From positions 286,595 to 310,451 of the forward strand of contig VHZZ01000124.1 in assembly GCA_009801015.1 (NCBI GenBank): a DNA stretch of 23,857 bases. Direction: 5' to 3'. The notes below the pieces were generated by a model that worked only from the letters and a program-made list of their open reading frames with translations, was not told the DNA's origin and did not search any database. The position numbers and the translations under genes are program-made. Positions 1 to 10,638 of the stretch are shown one piece after another (position 1 is the first letter of the stretch; each line of letters opens with the position of its first letter). Source of the DNA: Silene noctiflora (taxonomy: Eukaryota; Streptophyta; Magnoliopsida; Caryophyllales; Caryophyllaceae).

Positions 1-28
<28 letters not shown>
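1..28. repeat. (TA)n microsatellite at the window edge
   Basis: Fourteen TA units fill the first 28 bases. The array may continue to the left of the window. Confidence 0.95.
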
Positions 29-35
<7 letters not shown>

Positions 36-1077
36 TAACACCACTTGACAACTTCTTACATTACATTATTCATACCCTAGTTTAGATAGTTTAGCATTTT
101 TAGGTTTATTTCATGTTTAGTATTTATTTTCTTATAATTAGTAATCTTATTTTATAATTAGTAATAATTAGTAATTTAATTAGATTAAATTAGTTAAATT
201 TCTACTTTAATCTTTCCACAACAATTTCTCCACTTGAATTAAATCTTGTAATAGTTTGTTTATTCTTGGGTTTTGGGTGAAAATTCAAGGCTCCATATTT
301 ATGTTCTATCCTAGTTCTTATCTTTTCCATTCAAGCCTTTATTGTTGGTAAAGATTCAATCTTTATCTATTTAATTACATGTTATTTCATTCCTCTCATC
401 TTGTTTGTTCTATCTTGTCTTTACTTATGTTTAACAATGGTTATTGTTGTGTTAATTATGTTGTTTGTGTTAACCATGTTTGAGTAGACTATGCCTAGGG
501 TTTAAGGGGGAGTTTGGGTTAACAAGTGGGATGATAATGAGTTGTTTACATTTGAATATTGGTTAAAAACCGAGTCCTTACATACTTGTATTGAAGGTGT
601 TCGATGAAATGTGTGAACGAAAGTTTGTGCCTTTCTTTGACTTATACTTAATATCTCTTTGCATGACAATGAATAGGAGTGTTTGATAGCATGTATGTGA
701 TGAGTTTGACATGATACGAAAGTATTATGGTAAAATTAAGATAGGCCTAAGACATTAGGACTAAACCTTGACCGTTAACTTGACCCGTTTCTAATAGACC
801 TTTGCATCCCCCTCTACCTACCTAGACGAATCTGAAACCCTAGCTTCTCTACTCTTTGTTTCGTGCTTGTGTGAGTGTGTTTACTTCATATCGTAGCCTA
901 GTTTGTTAGCATAGTAAATCATTCACATGTTTTGCATCCGACTAAACTAAAGCAATACAAAGACTTATACCAATCTAACCCCGTCATCCTTGTGGTTCGA
1001 CACCCTTATTATACTACTTAATTTGGGTTTTATATAAATTGTTTTTGATTGGGAGTTGACGACAAATCCTACTATCA
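29..1077 (+). mobile_element. Gypsy-type (Athila/Tat-like) LTR, 3' portion; fossil
   Basis: This noncoding stretch resembles the long LTRs of plant Ty3/gypsy elements of the Athila/Tat group. The resemblance is strongest at the end, where a 'ccttgtggttcgacaccc' block is followed by a T-rich tract, 'gggagttgacgac' and a terminal TATCA at 1073-1077. No primer binding site follows 1077, so this is more likely a 3' or solo LTR than a 5' LTR. The left end was not identified and may lie outside the window. Family assignment rests on remembered LTR layout, not on a coding domain. Confidence 0.5.
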
Positions 1078-1740
1078 ACCACCCATACACAACCACCACC
1101 CACACAACCAGCAGCCACCACCGTGGTCTCCTCTGACCCACGGTGGGTTCACCAGCAACGCCACCAACCTAGGTCATGGTCTAGTCGAGTCAACTATACA
1201 TGGTTGCATACAAACACCAACAAACACCTAATTTGCGAAATTCCGGCAACCACTGCGCACAACACTTCCTATAACCACCTCAACACCACCAGCATGGTCG
1301 ACCCAACCATCACGACCCAACCCTACCAAGCCCAGGTCAGACGAGTCAGACTAGGGGTTGCAAACCCATTTTTCATCGTGTAAACAACAACCCATAACCA
1401 CCCGTATGATATTCCTACCAACCACCCATAAAGCCACCACCTTTGTCACCCTTAACCACCCATAGGGGTCACCCAACACCTGGAACCACCCAACCCATGT
1501 CGAAGTCAGTCGCGTACTGGTTAGGGTTTGAAACTCGCAAAACTGAGTGAAACAACATCTATACAACACTCCTGCAAACGCCCCCTTTTCCGACGGTCAG
1601 TGGCAGTCAAACGGAGGTCTGGTCAAACCCTGGTGGTCCGCGGTCATGGTCACGATTGGGTTAGGTCATACGGTGGTCTAAATCAAAAGTTATGTGAAGT
1701 AATTACAAGACGGGTTATATTATGAGACGGTTTAATAAAA
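1078..1740. other. AC-rich, strand-asymmetric tract with AACCACCCAT-like motifs, no gene
   Basis: The + strand here is rich in A and C and poor in G over several hundred bases. The short motif AACCACCCAT or close variants recurs at about 1077, 1397, 1420, 1454 and 1483. Several short open frames cross the tract, but they have low-complexity translations (His, Pro, Thr, Asn) and no recognisable domain, so none is called a gene. It could be decayed retrotransposon untranslated sequence adjoining the LTR to the left. Its origin is unknown. Confidence 0.6.
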
Positions 1741-1908
1741 CTTACCTTGAGACGATAATAAAAGTTGAGTTCTCCCTTATATCCTCTCTAGATCTCTCTT
1801 TACGTGTAAATTATGTGAGATTTATGTGAATAAAACCTAATGTGTAGGTCAAGCCTTGCTTTTATACTAGTAGAAGGTAGTCTTTATTAGGAAACTTACT
1901 AATTAATA

Positions 1909-1997
1909 ATATGTATCCTATTATTATTATTACTATTATTAATACTATTAGTATTAATATTATAACTGCTATTATTATTATTACTACTATTAATATC
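1909..1997. repeat. Imperfect (ATT)n microsatellite
   Basis: Interrupted ATT/ACT trinucleotide repeats cover about 90 bases. The rest of 1741-2108 shows nothing recognisable. Confidence 0.85.
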
Positions 1998-2108
1998 ACA
2001 TGAGTACACACGATCCAATACACACGGCCCATATCCATTCCCGACTCATCCATTATTTTATTATATTATTTCGTCTCACAATATAATTCTATAAGTTATA
2101 AAAATATA

Positions 2109-2423
2109 CTCCCTCTTATTCTTAATAACATTCCCTATTCATGGGTGGCACGGGAATTAGGGGTGTTTGAATTAAATAAGCTAAAGTATTGTGGTAGGGT
2201 GAAGTAATTGGAGAGAGGGAAGGTATTGTGGGGTGAGGTGATTAAAATAAGTATTTTTGTGGGGTGAGGTGATTAAAATAAGATAAAGTATGAGTATTGT
2301 GGGGTATTGTTGTCAGGTGAGGTGATTAAAATAAGTATACAACTTTACTAAATAAGGAAAAAAGGAAAATATTGTGAATAGATGAAAAAGGAAAAATGGA
2401 AGGTTATTGAGAATAGGATGGAG
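2109..2423. mobile_element. Stowaway-type MITE (Tc1/mariner-derived)
   Basis: A 315-bp noncoding element begins CTCCCTCTTATTCTTAATAAC. It ends with the near-complement of that sequence, which read from the right end is CTCCATCCTATTCTCAATAACC. Both sides are flanked by the TA dinucleotide (2107-2108 and 2424-2425) that Tc1/mariner transposases duplicate. The interior carries several tandem-like copies of a 'ggggtgaggtgattaaaataag' motif at 2231-2334. It has no coding capacity. Confidence 0.85.
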
Positions 2424-2619
2424 TACTTACAACACATTTTAATATTTCCACCGTCTGAGTAACCACTAACCAAACCTTAAAATACGATGTATTACAGATT
2501 GCTAATGAGCAACGACCATTTTGAAATTGGATGCTAATTAGCATCTAATATTTGCACTTAATGTCAAGTTGTTTGCTAATTAGCGACCAACTTATGATTG
2601 GTTACTAATTAGCAACCAA

Positions 2620-3060
2620 GGGGGTGTTTTATTGGGGGTATGGAATGGAATGGATATCACCCATTCAAGTGTTTGGTTGGCCACTTTTGGAATGGATTTA
2701 GAAACCCAATGATTTTTAAATCCACCCCAACCCCTTAGAATCTCGTACTCTACTCTCCCAAGTTTCTAAATCCAACCCCCCTGGAAACAAAACCTAAAGT
2801 TAAGGAAAAAAAAAATTGTTGTTGTTCTACTCTACGTAGGTTTTTATCTTCTACTTTCATGATAAGTTTTTGCTTTTATAAGAAAATTTACTTATGATCG
2901 TTCTTGGGTATACATGATTAGTTGCAATAATACATGTGTCTGTACAATCCGTTACAAAATTAAACTAAACAAGTGTTAAAAGGTATGGGGTTCTAACTCC
3001 ATTCCACCTGGATTCTCATCCTAATCCATTCCGTTCCCAAACTTTGAACCAAACAGCCCG
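2620..3060. mobile_element. Tourist-like (PIF/Harbinger) MITE nested in the CACTA remnant
   Basis: The left end starts GGGGGTGTTTTATT. The right end, read from outside, is CGGGCTGTTTGGTT. Both arms continue into GGAATGGAATGG-like or GGAACGGAATGG sequence, giving imperfect inverted termini. TAA follows on the right and CAA precedes on the left, a possible decayed 3-bp duplication. The interior is noncoding. The CACTA-like subterminal motifs on both sides are interrupted by this block, so it is the younger insertion. Confidence 0.55.
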
Positions 3061-3118
3061 TAATTATAGTCACTAATAATAATAAATTAGATGCGAATTT
3101 GCAGCCAACTTGTTATTA

Positions 3119-3475
3119 CTCCCTCCAGTTTGGTAATTTATTTGTATTTAATTTTGGTTCAAATATCAAGAAAAAGGGATAAAATAACACTTACACCCCT
3201 ATTTGATGTATGCGTTAGATAAGAGAACATTTCCTTTGGCAAATAGTGGGGACTATTTGACAGATTGGGCTGGGGAATTTGAGGGAGACCTCAGACCTGT
3301 AGTAATATATCTACGACATAAGCTAAGGCTTCAGTGAGGGGGCTTGTGCATCGCTGTATTTTCAAGAGTAATTTGGTAAATAATACTTTAAAAGCTTCCA
3401 AAACTAGAAAAGTAAACAACTTGCTGAGACACTCAAATAGGCGCAATAGATAAATAAATCACTGGTACAAAGAAG
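3119..3475. mobile_element. Possible decayed Stowaway-like MITE nested in the CACTA remnant
   Basis: The left end CTCCCTCCAGTTTGG follows a TA and has the classic Stowaway start. The right end, ending GAAG before TA at 3476-3477, is only weakly complementary; the shared ATTTATTT segment is the best support. The flanks are again CACTA-like subterminal repeat sequence. The left boundary is firmer than the right one. Confidence 0.4.
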
Positions 3476-3689
3476 TAGGTTCTAACTAGCATCTAATGTT
3501 TATAACCATTGTCAAGATGGTTGCTAATTAGCGATCAACTTGTAATTGATTGCTAATTAGCATCTAATTTTTATAAGCATTGTTAAGTTGGTGTAAGTGA
3601 TTGCTAATTAATAACCAATAATTTGTTGGTTGCAAAGGTTAGTTGCCAAACACCTTTTTATTGTAGTGTTATAGAAAACTTTGCAAATA

Positions 3690-4220
3690 TCTCTTACTAC
3701 TAATAATAAAATAAAAATTCTCTTAATTTCCCTGCCTAAAGAATTTCTACTTAGTTAGGCATGTTATTCTGGATACTAAAACTACAAGATTGGATAGATT
3801 GTAAATTGTGAACTCTATAAGTAGCCTACTTTTTTCTATCTCATATGTCAAAGTAAAAGCTATTAATAGCCAAATTTTTGAATTAGCCCGCTATTTTTAT
3901 CAATTTTCGTTTTAAAGATTAATACGCGTTTTAATTAGATTATACAACTAACTTAATTGTATTATTAATATCATAAATTAGTTGCATGCAATGATATAAC
4001 ATTATTTTTAATAGTAATAATAAAATAACTTACTTAAAGTGTCTTTTGATGTTAGTAAACTTTTTTCTTTAGCTCTTATTGATATTTTATTTAGTAGATT
4101 ATAATATTAAATTAAAAGTACAATTCATTTATGCAAATAATTTAATTAAGAACGCCTCTTATTTTATTAAACAAATCTAAAAAATACTGTGTTTTAGCAC
4201 GGGAACTACACTGACACTAA
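3690..4220 (+). mobile_element. Probable short non-autonomous Helitron
   Basis: The block begins TCTCTTACTACTAATAATAA directly after an A and ends ...GACACTAA directly before a T. This fits the Helitron rules: 5' TC, 3' CTRR, insertion between A and T. About 20 bases before the end, a small hairpin can form between CTGTG and CACGG around TTTTAG, followed by the 'TTTTAGCACGGG' string common near plant Helitron 3' ends. An alternative end is CTGA at 4211-4214. It encodes no Rep/helicase. It lies about 350 bp upstream of the bHLH128 TATA box. Confidence 0.45.
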
Positions 4221-4352
4221 TTATTTCGCTCCATCTTTCCTTTAGTTATAACGATTTATCATTATAAATTATGCCATTTTTCTCGTTTTAAATTAAGACC
4301 ACCGTAAAGAAAACTAGTCGTTCTTAAAACAACTAGCCTTCCTTAAAATGCA

Positions 4353-4497
4353 GGTATCCGTTTTAATAATAAAACGGATCAAATATCATCCCACATTGAC
4401 ATTTTACATGTAGGACATATTTATTGGTTTCGTTAATGTATTCTACTTTTCTCCACTTCCTTCCACATGAACCGATCGTTTTAAGTTTATGACGAAT
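4353..4497. repeat. Dispersed MITE-like repeat, copy 1 (bHLH128 promoter)
   Basis: The stretch from ATCCGTTTTAATAATAAAAC to about 'gttttaagtttatgacgaatat' aligns by eye with two other copies in this window (9316-9473 and 12132-12292). The shared core is a CCGT(C/T)TTAAT-ATTAAAAC palindrome, then 'ggatcaaat' and 'atcac(t)tgc'. This copy supplies much of the promoter interval between the Helitron end and the TATA box. Confidence 0.45.
4356..4379. promoter_or_regulatory. Perfect 10-bp palindrome in the bHLH128 upstream region
   Basis: ATCCGTTTTA and its exact reverse complement TAAAACGGAT are separated by the 4-base loop ATAA. It lies about 190 bp upstream of the TATA box. It belongs to a dispersed repeat, so a regulatory role is only possible, not shown. 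Confidence 0.35.
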
Positions 4498-4565
4498 ATC
4501 GGTTCTTACAAAATTACTCCTATCTCCGTATTTTTACAAAAGAATTGACTTGGGATTCACCATCT

Positions 4566-4571
4566 TATAAA
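4566..4571 (+). promoter_or_regulatory. TATA box of the bHLH128-like gene
   Basis: TATAAA lies 185 bp upstream of the ATG. It predicts transcription starting near 4595-4602, at the onset of a CT-rich leader. The leader (about 4600-4750) is strongly pyrimidine-rich (tctcctcttctctccc and similar) and contains no ATG before 4751. The start codon has A at -3. Confidence 0.6.
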
Positions 4572-4750
4572 GCTACAAGTAGAGCAAAAACAATCATACG
4601 AATCTCCTCTTCTCTCCCACTCACGCGGTCACGCCCCTACCTTTCTTTTTCTCCACCCACTTCCTCTCTCTTCTCCCTTACCCATATTTAGATTTCGATC
4701 TCCTCAACACCAAATAACACAAACTCTCAACATCTCCAAAATTACTAATA

Positions 4751-5156
4751 ATGTACTCCTCCTCATCCTCCTCTTCACAACACTCGGCCCCACCAAACAA
4801 CCCTACCAACAATAACCTAACCCGCTACGGTTCCGCTCCTAGCTCCTTCCTCTCGAGCGTGGCCGAGTCCGTCTCTGGACTCGGCCTCGGCCTACACCAG
4901 CATCAGCACCAACACCACCACCCAAACCAGCACCAGCAGTTTTTCTCTGGTCCCGGCGACTCGCTCTCGATGAACGTGACCGAGTCAACTCATCCCAAGA
5001 TGAGTTCCGGACCCGAGTCGAGAAACACCTTGACGCTCCTCCAGGATTCGTATGGGATGAATAGCTCCCCGGTCAAAGGAACAGCGGCGGCCTCTAATTT
5101 GATTCGGCATAGCAGCTCCCCACCTGGTTTTCTTAATCACCTTACCTCCGAAATAG
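4751..5156 (+). CDS. bHLH128: bHLH128-like exon 1
   Basis: It encodes residues 1-135 plus the first base of codon 136. ATG 4751 is chosen because it is the first ATG after the leader and gives MYSSSSS, like the Arabidopsis MYQSSSS start. The donor is GTACGT at 5157. An open frame continues to 5218, but that extension loses similarity to the family and is intronic. Confidence 0.93.
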
Positions 5157-8100
5157 GTACGTCATTTATATTCTACATACAACTTCTGTCCTGGTTATTT
5201 GTTTACATTTATTTTTAATCTCATTCATAATAATGAAATTAAACATAGTGCATTACTAGTGTTAAAAATGTCGACTTATTTGTAAAGATATCGAACATTC
5301 ATTCATTAAACCTAGTTATGGTTACGACTTAGAAGTCTTCAAATATTTGAATAGCTATCCACCTATTGTAGACTGGTATTCACCCAACGTAGTTCAAAAC
5401 CCGTAATCATCGATTCCTTCGTTGGCTTCATATCACTAAAACAAATAATGCACTTTTAATTTAGTTTCATAGTACTAGCTTCTTTTTATATTTTGTTACT
5501 ACTTGTATTATTACAAGTACTGAGTACATCATTTTATGATTTTATCGTACAAGAAAATGGATTGGCAGGTCTTAGTTTTAGTTATTGCTTTTGGATTCAT
5601 ATTTGGCGGCTGATCTAGTTTGATTTAATGTCAACTTGATGCTTAACTTTAGCTTCTAGGGAGTACGAGTACATTTTATGCGCTATGATACGCTTATAAT
5701 AATTTAGATAGATGCTTCCAAACTAAAAGTAAAATCACAAATTCTCATTACAAGCGTATCCCGTTTACTATTCATAACTATGTATGCACTTTTAACAAGT
5801 TTTTCAACTTACGGAATGAACAACCATCATTTTGATATTTTTTAAAAAAAGAAGATATTTTTCCACATGTTAAGATGATATTTTTCCACATTTTTAATGT
5901 ATTTTAAGCACTTGCTAAAGTTTCTTGTAGGGAAATTTTGTCATCAATAATTTCCCATTATAATATATGGCTTATAGCGTTTTGACGTCTTATAAATTGT
6001 TTGATCCATTAAAACTTGTCCTCTTGATTTTATACACCTTTCTATATAAAGAAGGAAACATTATGATGTACAAGATTTACTCATAAATTATTTTTAGACT
6101 AGCAAAAATATTAATTTGTATTCTATAGATAATACTCCTTCATTCAACTTTTATTGTCGTACTTTTTATTTTGGGAATATTTAAGAAATAGATGTAAAAT
6201 TACTACTATACCTTTCTAATTATAAATAATGAAGACACTGTCCGATAGAATAGGTGATAGTTAAAAAATTACGGGTAATAATAATGGTAGTCCACTCATT
6301 TTAGGATACCAAATTTGAAATAAGAAAATAAATTTTAGAGGAAAGAGGGTAATAAAAGTGTAGGAGAGAAGAAGTAATAATCTAGACATATGATTTATGA
6401 ATAGTTAGAATAATTTAATATATAGGTCGTTTTATATAAAAACTACTATTCCAATAAACCTAATTTGACATCAAAATTACATTGTTAATTTGTTATAGAA
6501 TTCGAGGAGAGTTGGAAATGGTTAAGATCATGGTCGTCTATGAAGGAGTTTTAAGAGGTTTTTAGAACCGGGGCTCATAATATAAAAGGGCCTTAAAATG
6601 CATGATCTTTATTAATATCGTCGTATAAAAAAAATGAAATTTTGTATTCCTTGAACGAAATAAATAATATACAATACGGTTTTTTTATATTCTCAGGACC
6701 TCAATTATGGCATTTAGAACATGAACTCTTAAATCCATTAAAGGACCATGGTTAAGATGAAAATAAGCAACTTTATTGTAAAGCAGGAAAAAAGAAAAAA
6801 TTATGCAAATTCTCATTTGTTAAGGGCATATCCGTCGCAAGTTTGCGATGAGTCAAATACTACCATGTGGGTACATAACACGAAAACAGACTGCATATGA
6901 ACTATGAAGTAGCATCTTGTTTTGTCTTATCTACCCACATGGGGTGGTACTTGATCCGTCGCAAACTTGTGACTGATATATGCTCGTCACAAAGGGAGAC
7001 ATGCTGAAAAAATTAGGATTATTTCTACTTTAATTTGCTGCCCTGAGGTTTTGCCTAATTCCACTTTAGCGCCTAAGGTTTGCATAATTCCATTTTGGTG
7101 TCCTGAGGTTTGGACTATTTCTCACTTTGATGATCTATACATAACATTCTTAGTATTTTATATTAAAAAATATATTTTGAACATAATAAATCAAGCCTTT
7201 TTGCAAAATTATGTTGATTATTCTATGTTGTATTTAATTTAATATCCTATTTTGCACTTTATTTTACTTAAAATGTAATTAATAAAGATAAAAGATGACT
7301 ATTACTTCCTCTATTCAACTCCACTCTACCACTTTACTTTTTCACATTTGTCAACGCGTGTTTTACGTGATAAATACGTTAGCTACGTATTTGCAAAAAT
7401 TATAAAAGTTAGATATTTTTAATGTACTCGTAAAGACGAATCAAATAAGACCCCACATGAATATATTTTCACGTATGTATTAAGATAAAATTGAAATCGA
7501 ATGCTTATTTGTGAATAGTGTACAAAAATGAAAGTGGTAGAGTGAAGTTGAATGAAGAAAGTACATGTTTTAGGTCACGAAAATAAAATTTTATTCAAAA
7601 CTTAGATCATCAATTTAAAAAATAAAACAAAACCTCATGTTATTAAAATGGAATTATTTAAATCTCAGAACAACAAAGTGAATTAGCCCAAATCTCAGGC
7701 ATCAAAGTTAACAAAAAAGAAGGGTTGTTCTTGCACAACGTATTTCTTGTCTTTTTATCTATTGGGAATGTTGAAGGTGGCGTTCACTTAACTCCATTTC
7801 TTTCAAAAATAATAATCCCTCCTATTCACCATTTTCTTTCCTATTTCCTTAAACGGATTATTCAGGTTTTCTTCTCCTTTCTTATTTTGGAAACTTTTAC
7901 TCTTATTTTATTCATCCCTCTCTCCTTTTTACCAAACCCCACCCAACTCTTTTACTTCTATTTTATTCATTTTTTAATGTTTATGGCCCACAATTTCTTA
8001 TTTAACTCCTAATTATTCATCCATCTCTTCTATCTATAAACCCCACCAAAGTTTTTTATTCATTTCTATTGTTTTCCTTAAATCTTGTGCCCACATCAAA

Positions 8101-10600
8101 AGGGAATTAAGAAAAAGAAGAATAAGAGGGAGTATTTTAAAAGGATGTTTGATCAAATGGAGTATATCACAATTTTTTTTGCTTTTCAATTTCATAATTA
8201 TTTTGTCTTTTTACATTAACTATTAACCTATCTTAATATATGTAAATGTATGTCGTTGAATTTATCATGTACATCTGATTTGCTTATACAACAATTTTTT
8301 ATATTAGTCTTGACCATTACTCCATCGATTCATATCAAAACACACCATTTTTTTACACTATTGGAAAGGTAAAGAATCTTCGAAGTTCTTTACAATATAC
8401 TACTTTGTACGTATAAGAGAAAATATAGTTAAAAAGATTTAAAAGTTTTATCTGTTCTTATTCTTATTAAAGTAGAGAGTAAGACAACTAAACCCTAGTT
8501 TTTTATTTAGAAAGTCAATTGAAAATTGATGATCTTCATAGCTTTCACAAATAGAAAGGATCACTGGCAAACATGAAGAGCAAAATTAAAGACGAATGTG
8601 AAGGCAACATTTACTAATTAAAAAGTAAGTTTGTGATTTAGTTGACCCTAAATATGATTGACTTGAGGGCTGAGGCTAACGAACTGTCAAAGTCAATGTA
8701 TCATATCTAAGTTGACAATATGAATATTTAGGCTCTTTGCAAAGAAAAATGTTTTAATCTTTGCAAATAATTTTGTTTTCCACAGTCAAAGTTCGTTATG
8801 AAGTGTTTTACAAGTTTTGTCAATTCTAGGAAAATAACTACGTAAAATTTTTGGGTCGTTCGACAATTTTACCAGTTATATTTGGGCTTGTTTCACCCAA
8901 ATGAATTAATCATTTACACCCAAATAAATAGAAAGTCGGGTATGAAAGCTGGCTAATATTGTTGCCAACTTGTCACCAAAAAAATTCTCAAAACTTTGTT
9001 GAAACGTGATATGTATAATTTAGGTCCACAAATCTATCAATATAAAAGGTTCGGTATATATGAATTAGACCCTCCTTAAAAAACGCAAAAAATAGCAAGT
9101 CAAGCCCGAACACATTTTCGGATCTAACTGCCTGATGTTTGGATTGGATTGACTTTCTCAGCAATAACCCCATCAACGATAGTTAGTTGGTTGTTTGCCC
9201 GTTGGACAATTTCATACAAGTCGATGCAGTTGAACTAAGAATATATATTTTGACTAAAAAAAAATTATGAAATGTTGTCTCCGCATTTTAACTTTGCACC
9301 AATAAATTTGACCATATATCTCTCTTAAAACAGATATATACATCTTAAATTTAAAACGGATTAAATATATGTCACTTGCATAGATAAAGATAATAATTTT
9401 GATAATATCTAGACATTTTATTTATGTCTTATCTATGGAAGTTGTAGTTATTTGACTTGTCTATCTTAATAAATACTTCCTCCATACCACACCAATGGTA
9501 ACATTGACTTTTTCACACTTATCATGACACGTTTTGCAACGTGAATATCTTTAGTTACACATTATTAAAAATTATAAAAAATTGATATTCTTATACTTCT
9601 TCCGTTCCATTTGTTTCTTTACGTTTTCTTTTTCGGCACTATTTATAAGTAAGGGGAATTTTCAATACAACTAATATATAACATAAAAGATAGTTATGTA
9701 AGATCTTGTTTAAATCGTCTTAACGAGTGGATTATGAATATCAAACTTTTATAATTTATACTAACATGTACCTAAATATATGAAAAAAAAAAAAAAAAAC
9801 CGTACATTGGCATATGTGTATAAAGCAAACGTAAATAATTAAATGGAACGGAGGAAGTAGCATTTATGACGATAAATCAAACAAGATTCACATGACTATA
9901 TTTTGTCTTATAGATTAAGACTAATATGGAAGATTTCCTACAACCATAAATAGTGCCAAAAAGTCAATGTTACCATTAGTCTGGTATGGAAGGAGTATAG
10001 TGCCAAAAAGTCAATGTTACCATTGGTCTGGCCTTTTGCGGTTTTGGCCTTAATAAAAGGTAATAATAATTAGGCCATGTTCTTTTGGACTTAAAGTCAC
10101 TTAATTTAAGTTCACTTCAAATTCTATAAGTTCAATTCAATTCAGATCCTATAAGTTAAGTTAAGTTAAGTTCAGATCCTATTAATTCAGTTCAGTTCAG
10201 ATCCTATAAGTTCAGATTAGTTCAGATCATATAAGTTCAGTTCAGATTCTATAAGTTCAGTTCAGTTCAAATCTTATAAATTCAGTTCAGAAAATTTATA
10301 TGCGGAGTATTATATTTACAAATCGATGCAAAAATATTTGACATTAATTATTCAATACATATATACATTATATATTTAAAACAAAATTATCACTCATCTC
10401 ATTATTTTTTATGGTAATCATGTAATCGTAGTATAATGTATGAATAAACCAATTTATATAAAGCGCAAAAATGTTATTATCTTATCTTATGCTTTAGACT
10501 ATATTTTCCCATCAATGTTTTCTCCTGGCTGTCCACTAATTTCTTGTAAAAATTTTGTTTGATCTCAATAAAAGTTTGCGTAATAATAATAATAATAATA

Positions 10601-10638
<38 letters not shown>

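Larger units (their letters stand above)
2490..3668. mobile_element. CACTA-type transposon remnant (right terminus visible), with nested insertions
   Basis: The right end reads TTTTTATTGTAGTG at 3655-3668, the complement of the CACTACAA-AAAA terminus of plant CACTA (En/Spm) elements. Inside, a subterminal motif of the form TTGCTAATTAGC(A/G)ACCAACTT recurs in both orientations at about 2500-2620, 3090-3115 and 3480-3640. Such repeats are typical transposase-binding arrays of this superfamily. A matching left CACTA terminus was not found, so the left limit is only where the motif array begins. TTA follows the right end and could be one half of the 3-bp target duplication. No transposase is encoded. 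Confidence 0.6.

Noticed and set aside
1049-1725. Short open frames rich in His, Pro, Thr and Asn
   Set aside because: They follow the AC-rich composition of the tract and show no domain, start context or splice-linked continuation.
5157-5218. Open frame of exon 1 continuing into a hydrophobic 20-residue tail
   Set aside because: The frame crosses a strong GTACGT donor. Family similarity stops at the donor and resumes in exon 2 in the correct phase, so the tail is intron read-through and not a membrane segment.
8988-9176. 62-residue - strand open frame in intron 1
   Set aside because: No similarity to any family I know, no splice-linked context, and it lies in AT-rich intronic sequence where frames of this size occur by chance.
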